Assembly: GCA_949286445.1 (NCBI GenBank)
Contig: CASECL010000123.1
Span: forward strand, 1 to 5,469
Source of the DNA: an uncultured bacterium
GTDB lineage: Bacteria > Verrucomicrobiota > Lentisphaeria > Victivallales > Victivallaceae
Reading direction: 5' to 3'
Length of the DNA: 5,469 bases
Positions 1 to 5,201 of the stretch are shown here, piece after piece. Position 1 is the first letter of the stretch, and each line of letters opens with the position of its first letter. The notes below the pieces were generated by a model. It did not search any database. It saw only the letters and a list, made by a program, of their open reading frames with translations, and was not told where the DNA came from. A program made the translations under genes and the position numbers.

Positions 1-2
1 AA

Positions 3-110
3 AAAACAGTGCTATTGCACTGCACCGGGACAGAGGCGGAGAAATATTTGAAAGAAACATTGAATTGTGAAGTGATTTCCGGCGGGGGCGGAAAAGAGTA
101 CCGGTTTTAA
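3..110 (+). CDS. C-terminal end of a probable MBL-fold metallo-hydrolase (partial, start outside window)
   Basis: Reading frame 3 is open from the window edge to a TAA at 108-110 and encodes about 35 residues beginning TVLLHCTGTEAEKYLKE and ending KEYRF. The HCTG motif followed by an alanine, a LKE helix, a short glycine-rich turn and a terminal aromatic residue resembles the tail of COG1237-type metallo-beta-lactamase-fold hydrolases, where the histidine of HCTG is a metal ligand. This family match is from memory of the motif, not from a search. The next gene starts 30 bases downstream on the same strand, so the two may be co-transcribed. Other frames here close quickly. The fragment is too short for a firm call; a hydrolase of another family remains possible. 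Confidence 0.5.
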   Translation, partial: KTVLLHCTGTEAEKYLKETLNCEVISGGGGKEYRF

Positions 111-140
111 AAAATTGACATTGAAGAAGGGAAGAGGAAA

Positions 141-650
141 ATGAAAATGCACAGCAGATTTTTTATTTCAATGGCTGCAGTTGTAATTGCTTTGGGTGTT
201 TGCGGCTGCATGACAACAACAACCTGGGAGAAAGAGATGATGAAGAAAACAGCTACCGTAAATGATGTTCACGATTTTCTGAAGAAGACCGGTACCTATT
301 ATCTGGCCACCGTGGACGGTGATCAGCCCCGGGTGCGTCCATTCGGCACGGTTATGCTTTATGACGGAAAACTCTACATTCAGACCGGCAGGAAGAAGAA
401 TGTTTCCAAACAGATAGGAAAAAACGGCAAGGTGGAACTTTGTGCCTTTGACGGGAATTGCTGGCTGAGGCTTTCCGGTACTCTGGTGGATGACAACCGC
501 CGGGAGGTGAAAGCTGCGATGCTGGATAATTACCCTGCGTTGAAGAAGATGTACAGTGCGGATGATGACAACACTCAGGTATTGTATTTCAAAGACGCCA
601 CCGCGGTATTCAGTTCATTCGGCGGCGAACCGGTAACGGTGAAATTCTGA
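141..650 (+). CDS. Pyridoxamine 5'-phosphate oxidase-like (PPOX) family protein with lipoprotein signal
   Basis: The 169-residue product has a short basic N-terminus (MKMHSRFF), a hydrophobic stretch at about residues 7-20, and a lipobox-like VCGC ending at Cys23, suggesting lipid anchoring after export. From about residue 40 it follows the PPOX split-barrel pattern: NDVHDFLKKTGTYYLATVDG (41-60), PRVRPFGT (63-70), KLYIQTG (77-83), then a predicted barrel to the end. Such proteins usually bind FMN or a related flavin; the substrate cannot be told from sequence. Homologues I recall are cytoplasmic and begin near residue 33 here. Residues 33-34 are Met-Met, and GGGAG at 226-230 lies 6 bases before that ATG, so a shorter cytoplasmic form starting at 237 is possible. 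The start at 141 has AAGAGG (132-137) only 3 bases upstream. It follows the partial hydrolase by 30 bases. Confidence 0.82.
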   Translation: MKMHSRFFISMAAVVIALGVCGCMTTTTWEKEMMKKTATVNDVHDFLKKTGTYYLATVDGDQPRVRPFGTVMLYDGKLYIQTGRKKNVSKQIGKNGKVELCAFDGNCWLRLSGTLVDDNRREVKAAMLDNYPALKKMYSADDDNTQVLYFKDATAVFSSFGGEPVTVKF

Positions 651-682
651 AAACTGAACAGCAGTCCGGATGGAAAATAGTC

Positions 683-712
683 TGCGGTAAATGAAAATAA
701 AAATTTACCGTA
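683..712. repeat. Inverted repeat, possible operator or RNA hairpin
   Basis: CGGTAAAT at 685-692 is the exact reverse complement of ATTTACCG at 703-710, separated by a 10-base A-rich loop. A G:T and a T:A pair extend the stem to 683-712. No T run follows, so it is not a classic terminator. It lies immediately before TATAAT at 713-718, where an operator or upstream element would sit. Function unknown. Confidence 0.5.
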
Positions 713-724
713 TATAATTCAGAC

Positions 725-780
725 ATGGAAAAGGAAATCCGCTTTGCAGTCGCAAAAAGGTTTTTCTTTTCCATTTTTTT
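725..780 (+). terminator. Rho-independent terminator-like hairpin downstream of the PPOX lipoprotein gene
   Basis: ATGGAAAAGGAAA (725-737) pairs with 762-774, using one G:T pair, to form a 13 bp stem. Inside it, CC (739-740) can pair with GG (759-760), and TTTGC (743-747) pairs with GCAAA (752-756) around an AGTC loop. Seven T residues (774-780) follow directly. It lies 75 bases past the PPOX stop codon and most simply ends that transcript. A TATAAT at 713-718 would place a transcription start near the foot of the hairpin, so a small RNA cannot be excluded. Confidence 0.6.
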
Positions 781-910
781 GGTGCCGTTTTTATTTTACG
801 GTTGATTGCGGAATGGATGTTTTCCGGTTTGTTACGGTGGAAAAAACAGTATGGAATTAAGTTTTCAAAGTTATGGTAATGAAAAAAAGCTGATTTTCCG
901 GAGGAATGAT

Positions 911-939
911 AAAAAAATGGTATTTTTTTTGAAAAATAC
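911..939. promoter_or_regulatory. Palindromic AT-rich operator candidate upstream of the lacI-type gene
   Basis: GTATTTTT (920-927) and AAAAATAC (932-939) form a perfect 8 bp inverted repeat with a 4-base centre. It overlaps a second inverted repeat, AAAAAAAT (911-918) with ATTTTTTT (922-929). The site abuts the proposed -35 element at 940. It contains TGGTATTT (918-925), which also occurs twice upstream of the prepilin gene. Autoregulation by the encoded LacI-family protein is an inference; long A/T runs raise the chance of accidental symmetry. Confidence 0.4.
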
Positions 940-967
940 TTGCGTTTTAAAAAATCATTACTATAAT
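940..967 (+). promoter_or_regulatory. Probable sigma70-type promoter of the lacI-type gene
   Basis: A perfect TATAAT at 962-967 lies 16 bases after a weak TTGCGT (940-945). Transcription would start near 974, about 34 bases ahead of the ATG at 1008. The preceding 60 bases are strongly A/T-rich, which could act as an UP-like element or operator. Confidence 0.55.
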
Positions 968-1007
968 ATATACCGTGAGAAGACGAAACAGTACAAGGTG
1001 AATTATA

Positions 1008-2027
1008 ATGAGTAACTATGCTGAAGTAGCCAAATTGGCCGGAGTTTCTCCGACAACAGTGGCGCGGATTGTGAATAACAGACCGGGAGTACGGCCGGAA
1101 AAAATTGCATTGGTCAGAAAAGCTATGGAGGATCTCGGATATGCTCCGCCGCCTCCGGCGGTGCGGAGAGGTCCGAAGACTGCCGCACGTGAAGGTGTGC
1201 ATACCAAGCGCATTGCTTATTTGCTTATTCAGATGAATGATTCAGCGATAGGCGGTATTACCTACCCCGGGGCCATGTCAAGAGCGTTGCTGCAGCATGG
1301 CATCAATTTACTTTATGTGCCGACGGAAAATAAATCCCGGCTGCCGGATATTATCAATCCCTATCAGATTGACGGTATTATTTATCAGGGGGAAGAGCCG
1401 GAAGGGGAGGCTCTGGAAACCATGAAGCGCATTCCCACGGTGCGTTTGATGACCCGGAAAAACGGCACGGCAGTTTTTGACTGCATAGCTCCTGATAATG
1501 TGGCACTTGGCGAGATGGCAGTGGAATACTTTGCCTCCAGGAATATTTCAAAAGTCGCGGTTCTCTGTACAAATTACGAGTATTGCGCCTTTAAAAAACG
1601 CATTGACGCATTCAGAATACAGTGTGAGAGTATGAATGTGGAGATCATCCATGATGTATCAGTTACCGTTGACGATGAGTTGCGGTTCAAATACGCGGAA
1701 AACTTTCTTAATGATGCCCTGGAAAAAGCTGCCGGAGAGCGGCTGGGAATTTTTGTTACTGAAGTGGAAAATATCCTTGCCGTATGCCGGAGCTACTGGC
1801 GGCTGTCTCTGCCGCTTCAGAAAAAGGTGGATTTGCTGCTCGGAGACCCGCTTTCATTTATCAAGGAACAGTCCTTGAGGGATACTTTGTCCTTTTTCGA
1901 CATCCGTCAGGATGAACTTAATATGCGGGCGGTAGATCAGCTGCTCTGGCGTATGCGCAATCCGGGCGTTAATGCGTCTGCGGTTGACGTCAGCCTGCGT
2001 CCGATTTTGCGTCTCAGAAGAGAGTAA
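1008..2027 (+). CDS. LacI-family transcriptional regulator
   Basis: The 339-residue product begins with a standard LacI helix-turn-helix (YAEVAKLAGVSPTTVARIVNN, residues 4-24, then RPGVRPEKIALVRKAMEDLGY to residue 45). A proline- and arginine-rich linker follows (APPPPAVRRGPKT, 46-58) in place of the usual NxxAR hinge helix. Residues 68-335 resemble the periplasmic-binding-protein-like effector domain, with KRIAYLLIQ (67-75), DGIIYQG and SKVAVLCTN as its alternating strands. AAGGTG at 995-1000, 7 bases before ATG, supports the start. Length is normal for the family. It probably senses a sugar or sugar derivative and controls the genes downstream. The specific ligand cannot be deduced. Confidence 0.93.
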   Translation: MSNYAEVAKLAGVSPTTVARIVNNRPGVRPEKIALVRKAMEDLGYAPPPPAVRRGPKTAAREGVHTKRIAYLLIQMNDSAIGGITYPGAMSRALLQHGINLLYVPTENKSRLPDIINPYQIDGIIYQGEEPEGEALETMKRIPTVRLMTRKNGTAVFDCIAPDNVALGEMAVEYFASRNISKVAVLCTNYEYCAFKKRIDAFRIQCESMNVEIIHDVSVTVDDELRFKYAENFLNDALEKAAGERLGIFVTEVENILAVCRSYWRLSLPLQKKVDLLLGDPLSFIKEQSLRDTLSFFDIRQDELNMRAVDQLLWRMRNPGVNASAVDVSLRPILRLRRE

Positions 2028-2028
2028 G

Positions 2029-2064
2029 TTTTTTTGTGAAAAAATGGTATTTATTTTGGTATTT
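2029..2064. promoter_or_regulatory. TGGTATTT direct repeats upstream of the prepilin gene (operator candidate)
   Basis: In the 78-base gap after the lacI-type gene, TGGTATTT occurs at 2045-2052 and 2057-2064, a spacing of 12 bases. The first copy sits in AAAAAATGGTATTT (2039-2052), which is identical to 912-925 upstream of the lacI-type gene. T7 (2029-2035), GTG and A6 (2039-2044) can also fold back but look too weak for a terminator. TTTAAT at 2062-2067 could be a -10 element, though no convincing -35 is seen. Regulation by the adjacent LacI protein is inferred. Confidence 0.35.
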
Positions 2065-2105
2065 AATTGCATCAGACGAAGCAAAATCCAAAAAAGGAGT
2101 CAGAA

Positions 2106-2645
2106 ATGGAAAAAGAATTGCGAAGTTTATGTTCCGGGAGAAGTTTTTTCACACTGATAGAGCTTCTGGTTGTTATCGCAATTATTGCGATATTGGCGGG
2201 AATACTGCTGCCGGCACTTGGTTCAGCCCGGGAAAGAGCCAAGGCTATCAGTTGTGCTAATAAGGAAAAACAGCTGGGGTTGGCATTGACGCTTTATTCC
2301 GGAGATTACAATGATTTCTGGATTCCGATTCAGGTGCCGGACGGCCCATTTGAATACAGGTGGCCTCAGGTTTTGGCCAATAACGGATACCTGGGACGCA
2401 AGGGGGTGATCCGGGGTACAGAAAATCCGAACCGGAATGAATATAATGCCTTTAAAAATTACTGGAATTGTCCGGGCGATACCCATCCGGATAACTTCCA
2501 TAGCTCCACCCCGCCTGATCCGAGCAACCGCCGTTCGTATGGTCCACCATGGGTTGAGAGATATATAGGAGATTACAGCGGTCATAACCACGGCGGCAGT
2601 ACTGTACATTCACGGAGGCGGCTGGCGGCACGGCAACGGAGTTGA
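2106..2645 (+). CDS. Prepilin-type N-terminal methylation domain protein (DUF1559-like), C-terminus replaced
   Basis: ATG at 2106 is chosen because AAGGAG (2094-2099) lies 6 bases ahead; the frame extends further upstream only through a TTG at 2067. The 179-residue product has the type IV pilin/pseudopilin N-terminus FFTLIELLVVIAIIAIL (14-30), then LLPALGSARERAKAISC (34-50), typical of the H-X9-DG (DUF1559) proteins abundant in PVC bacteria. Glu19 is the conserved +5 glutamate. The residue before the cleavage site is Phe14, not the usual Gly. The globular part reads normally through NYWNCPGD and SYGPP to about HNHGGS (160-165), where a family member would continue into a VLFVDGHV-like ending. 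Instead it enters STVHSRRRLAARQRS, which is the hydrolase coding sequence read in the wrong frame. The true C-terminus is therefore missing, and function is doubtful. Confidence 0.8.
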   Translation: MEKELRSLCSGRSFFTLIELLVVIAIIAILAGILLPALGSARERAKAISCANKEKQLGLALTLYSGDYNDFWIPIQVPDGPFEYRWPQVLANNGYLGRKGVIRGTENPNRNEYNAFKNYWNCPGDTHPDNFHSSTPPDPSNRRSYGPPWVERYIGDYSGHNHGGSTVHSRRRLAARQRS

Positions 2646-2664
2646 AGAGGCTCTGGCGGGAAAA
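2569..2664 (+). other. Out-of-frame junction between the truncated prepilin and hydrolase genes
   Basis: In the hydrolase frame, a TAG at 2566-2568 is followed by open sequence that reads, from about 2593, AAVLYIHGGGWRHGNGVEE and continues without a stop into the hydrolase starting at 2665. HGGGW is the oxyanion-hole motif of esterase/lipase-type alpha/beta hydrolases, so real hydrolase sequence begins by about 2593-2600. The prepilin frame still looks authentic to about 2598. No ATG, GTG or TTG occurs in the hydrolase frame between the TAG and 2665. The join therefore falls near 2580-2605. Confidence 0.7.
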
Positions 2665-3336
2665 ATGGACAAAGATCTTATGAATTATCTGATGCGCGGA
2701 ATATCCGTGGCCGTAGTTAATTACCGTTTAACCCCGCTGCCGGATCCGGTGTATGATGCGGCCCGTGCGCTGCAGTTTCTGCGTTATCATGCCAAGGCAT
2801 TGCGGATTGACAGGGAGCGGATTGCGGCAACCGGGTTTTCTGCCGGCGGAACGACAGCGTTATGGCTGGCTCTTCATGATGACCTGGCCGATCCGTCATC
2901 TCCGGATCCGATTGCCCGGGAGTCCACCCGCCTGCGCGGGGCTGATGGTCCCGGAGCGCAGACCTCGATTGATCCGGCAATATTGCGGAAATGGGGACTC
3001 AGGGAGGCGGTCAATCACTACATGATATTTAATTGCATGGGCTTTAAAAGCGTCAAAGAGATGGATGAAAAATATGACAGCAAAAAGGACATGTACAAAG
3101 AATTTTCCCCGGTTACCCACATTGACGCCGATGACCCGGAGATCAGGGTTTATGCCTTGGATCTGAAAAGACAGGGAAACTGGATACATCACGGCATTTT
3201 CGGCGCGGAACTGAAAAAGGAAGCTGACCGTAAAGGCGCAGTATGTGAAGCGGCAGGCATTACCGAACCGTTGAAAGACCGGAGAGGATATGACTTCATT
3301 GAACGGATTTTAAAGAAAGATTATCGGAAGAAATGA
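2665..3336 (+). CDS. Alpha/beta hydrolase (esterase-like), N-terminally truncated
   Basis: From the first available ATG the product is 223 residues. VAVVNYRLTP (15-24), the DAARALQFLRYHA helix (31-43) and GFSAGG (57-62), with nucleophile Ser59, are typical of the BD-FAE/acetyl-xylan-esterase-like group, which removes acyl groups from sugars or polysaccharides. The oxyanion-hole strand and HGGGW are encoded upstream of this ATG (about 2593-2625), so any protein made from 2665 lacks an essential part of the fold, and any signal peptide is gone. The acid and histidine of the triad could not be placed with certainty; NWIHHGIFG (171-179) is a candidate region. No clear Shine-Dalgarno precedes 2665. 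The 3' end overlaps the next gene by ATGA. Family assignment is firm, but the gene is probably a remnant unless the junction is an assembly error. Confidence 0.75.
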   Translation: MDKDLMNYLMRGISVAVVNYRLTPLPDPVYDAARALQFLRYHAKALRIDRERIAATGFSAGGTTALWLALHDDLADPSSPDPIARESTRLRGADGPGAQTSIDPAILRKWGLREAVNHYMIFNCMGFKSVKEMDEKYDSKKDMYKEFSPVTHIDADDPEIRVYALDLKRQGNWIHHGIFGAELKKEADRKGAVCEAAGITEPLKDRRGYDFIERILKKDYRKK

Positions 3337-4484
3337 AAGAGTTTGCACTTATCGGAGTGTCTGGCTACGGAGCGATTTACCTCCGTGAGTTTCGGGCTTT
3401 GGCAGAGCAGAAAAAAATCCGCCTGGCGGCGGTGGTGATCCGCAATCCGGATAAAGTCCGCGGCGTTTATGAAGAATTGCTTGCAGAGGGGGTTCAGATT
3501 TTCCCCTCTGATGTTGCAATGTATGAACAGTTGAAGGGCAAACTGGATCTGGTAGGTATTCCCACCGCAATTAATTGCCATGAAGCGATGATGAACCGTG
3601 CTCTGGACGCCGGAGCCAGTGTGATGCTGGAAAAACCGGTGGCAGGATCGCTGGAGGAAGTTGACCGGATGATTGCTGCGGAAAAACGGTATCCCGGACA
3701 GTTTGTTGCGGTTGGCTTTCAGCATAGCTACGGCAAAGAATTTCAGGATTTGCAGCGGCGCATTATTGACGGGGAATTCGGTCGGATAAGGCAGATAACA
3801 GTCGCCGGAGTCTGGCCGCGGAATGATGCCTATTACTGCCGCAACAACTGGGCAGGAAAGCAGTTTGCCGCGGACGGTACGCCGGTGTGGGATTCTCCGG
3901 TGAACAATGCCTTTGCGCATTTTCTGAATATTTCGCTTTTCCTCAGCGCGGCGGAAGCAGGAAAATCAGCCGCGGGAAAACTTCTGCATGCTGATCTGTG
4001 GCGGGCAAGACCGGAAATAGAAACCTTTGACAGCTGTAAAATCGAATTGATGGCCAATGGTGTTCTGATCCGCAACTTTTTCTCCCACACCGGGCGGGAA
4101 AATATCAACCCGGTAATCCGGCTGGAGGGGGAAAACGGTTTCGCTGAATGGCGGTGCGGAGATAAAATGTATATCTATGACCGTTACGGCAGGCTGCAGG
4201 AAGAATATTCTTTGACTGAACCGCATCCACGCATGTTCCAGAGTGTATTTTCCCGCCTGAATGATCCGGAAGCATTTACCTATTCACTGACCGAGGCGGG
4301 AAATCATGCGGCGATCGTGGAAGAATTGAAGAAAATTCCGGTAAAAGATGTTAATCCGTCATTGATAGAGAGACGTAAATCCGATGGCCAGTTTATAACA
4401 GAATCTGTTATTGATCCTGTTATCCGGGGGTGGAAACAGGAGTGGCAGGATACCCTGGCAAATGTGTCGCGTCAGCGGGCCTGA
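3333..4484 (+). CDS. Gfo/Idh/MocA-family oxidoreductase
   Basis: The 383-residue product opens with a Rossmann nucleotide-binding loop, ALIGVSGYGAIYL (5-17, glycines 8, 11 and 13), and carries the family's MLEKPVAGSLEEVD signature (98-111), with Lys101 in the EKP motif. The C-terminal part (about 125-340) forms the expected alpha/beta substrate domain, including WPRNDAYYCRNNWAGK (161-176) and the His196 region. Such enzymes oxidise, reduce or epimerise sugars, inositols or glycosides with NAD(P); the substrate is not predictable here. Length is normal. Its ATG overlaps the hydrolase stop (ATGA at 3333-3336), indicating translational coupling, with GGAAG at 3326-3330 close upstream. It appears intact and is probably cytoplasmic, processing a sugar released by secreted enzymes. 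Confidence 0.93.
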   Translation: MKEFALIGVSGYGAIYLREFRALAEQKKIRLAAVVIRNPDKVRGVYEELLAEGVQIFPSDVAMYEQLKGKLDLVGIPTAINCHEAMMNRALDAGASVMLEKPVAGSLEEVDRMIAAEKRYPGQFVAVGFQHSYGKEFQDLQRRIIDGEFGRIRQITVAGVWPRNDAYYCRNNWAGKQFAADGTPVWDSPVNNAFAHFLNISLFLSAAEAGKSAAGKLLHADLWRARPEIETFDSCKIELMANGVLIRNFFSHTGRENINPVIRLEGENGFAEWRCGDKMYIYDRYGRLQEEYSLTEPHPRMFQSVFSRLNDPEAFTYSLTEAGNHAAIVEELKKIPVKDVNPSLIERRKSDGQFITESVIDPVIRGWKQEWQDTLANVSRQRA

Positions 4485-4506
4485 AGTACTTTGATGCTTC
4501 GGTTTC
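4481..4506 (+). terminator. Weak hairpin after the Gfo/Idh/MocA gene
   Basis: CTGAAG (4481-4486) can pair with CTTCGG (4497-4502) through one G:T pair, followed by only TTT. It overlaps the stop codon of the upstream gene. The stem is short and the T run minimal, so this is a poor terminator at best. Confidence 0.2.
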
Positions 4507-4530
4507 GCTGCCGCAAGGGGGGGGAACGGT

Positions 4531-4559
4531 TTGCTTTTGTGCTGTCGGGATATTATATT
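4531..4559 (+). promoter_or_regulatory. Possible promoter of the Nim-like gene
   Basis: TTGCTT (4531-4536) and TATATT (4554-4559) are separated by 17 bases. The -10 matches the consensus at five of six positions and the -35 at three. A start near 4566 would give a leader of about 50 bases. An eight-base G run (4517-4524) lies 6 bases upstream of the -35. Confidence 0.4.
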
Positions 4560-4615
4560 CTGTAAAGGATCAAAATAGCTTGAAAGAATAATAAAATAAT
4601 CTGGAGACAGCAATT

Positions 4616-5116
4616 ATGACAGATTCACCGGGACAATTCATTTTCCGTCAACTCCGCCGCATAAATCAGCAAATGTCTGATGAAGAATGTATTGAATTAT
4701 TGCGCAGCAGCAAACGCGGCGTGCTGTCAATGATTGGCGACGGAGGATATCCATACGGTGTACCGATGAATCATCTTTATTGTCCTGAAGACGGACACAT
4801 TTACTTTCACGGGAGTAAGGCGGGACATAAAATAGATTCTTTACGATCCTGCGGCAAAGTTTCCTATACTGTTATTGACGAAGGCCGCCGTGAAGAGGGT
4901 AAATGGTGGCTTTGTTTCCGCAGTGTTATTGTTTTCGGGCGTATCCGGGAGGTGCGTGATGAAAATGCAATACAGGAGATCTGCCGCAGTCTCGGCAATA
5001 AATTTACCTCAGATCAGGCTTTTATTGATGATGTAATCCGGCGTTATTCTGCAGCGGTTCTGTGTCTGGAATTGATACCGGAACACATTTGCGGAAAATT
5101 TGTTACGGAGCGTTAA
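4616..5116 (+). CDS. PPOX-family protein, nitroimidazole-resistance (Nim)-like
   Basis: The 166-residue product follows the PF12900 (Pyridox_ox_2) pattern: RRINQQMSDEECIELLRSS (14-32), RGVLSMIGDGGYPYGVPMNH (34-53), HIYFHGSKAGHKIDSLR (61-77), then KVSYTV (81-86) and SVIVFGRIREV (103-113), ending in LELIPEHICGK. Members bind flavin or a related cofactor on a split beta-barrel. Some (NimA-type) reduce 5-nitroimidazoles, but most have no known substrate, so resistance should not be assumed. His65 and His71 lie in the conserved segment; as I recall, NimA of Deinococcus uses a histidine in this segment. There is no signal peptide, so it is probably cytoplasmic. GGAG at 4603-4606 lies 9 bases before the ATG. 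It has its own promoter candidate and terminator, suggesting a single-gene unit. Confidence 0.88.
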   Translation: MTDSPGQFIFRQLRRINQQMSDEECIELLRSSKRGVLSMIGDGGYPYGVPMNHLYCPEDGHIYFHGSKAGHKIDSLRSCGKVSYTVIDEGRREEGKWWLCFRSVIVFGRIREVRDENAIQEICRSLGNKFTSDQAFIDDVIRRYSAAVLCLELIPEHICGKFVTER

Positions 5117-5126
5117 AGTTTGGATA

Positions 5127-5160
5127 AAAACAGCTTCCGCTTATTCAGCGGCGTTTTATC
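5127..5160 (+). terminator. Rho-independent terminator after the Nim-like gene
   Basis: CCGCT (5137-5141) pairs exactly with AGCGG (5147-5151) around TATTC. Outside it, AAAAC (5127-5131) can pair with GTTTT (5153-5157) across a small asymmetric internal loop. T-rich sequence continues to about 5175. It begins 11 bases after the stop codon. Confidence 0.6.
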
Positions 5161-5201
5161 TCTCTCTTTCTTTATCCTTGAATTAGTTTTTTGGAAATGC
5201 C

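Larger units (their letters stand above)
651..1007. other. 357-base AT-rich intergenic region
   Basis: This gap separates the PPOX lipoprotein gene from the lacI-type gene. From left to right it holds an inverted repeat (683-712), a TATAAT sequence (713-718), a long terminator-like hairpin with a T run (725-780), a stretch without recognised features (781-910), then a palindromic AT-rich site and the lacI promoter (911-967). Open frames on either strand here have no recognisable protein features and I regard them as chance. Confidence 0.7.

Noticed and set aside
806..1015. 69-codon + strand frame ahead of the lacI-type gene
   Set aside because: It starts at a TTG without a ribosome binding site, runs through the promoter and poly-T region, and has no recognisable motif.
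705..1202. 165-codon open frame on the minus strand
   Set aside because: It overlaps the terminator hairpin, the lacI promoter and the first 195 bases of the lacI-type gene. Its composition (Arg/His/Ser/Phe-rich, no domain pattern) looks like a shadow.
2029..2044. T7-GTG-A6 fold-back after the lacI-type gene as a terminator
   Set aside because: The stem is pure A:T and no T run follows it on the + strand; it is better seen as part of the A/T-rich regulatory gap.
2067..2105. Upstream TTG start for the prepilin gene
   Set aside because: It would add 13 polar residues without a ribosome binding site, while ATG at 2106 has AAGGAG at ideal spacing.
2223..2609. 128-codon minus-strand frame antisense to the prepilin gene
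   Set aside because: No domain features; the + strand frame has a clear prepilin N-terminus and a strong ribosome binding site.
3321..3920. 199-codon minus-strand frame antisense to the Gfo/Idh/MocA gene
   Set aside because: The opposite strand encodes a clear, full-length oxidoreductase with all family motifs; the antisense frame shows none.
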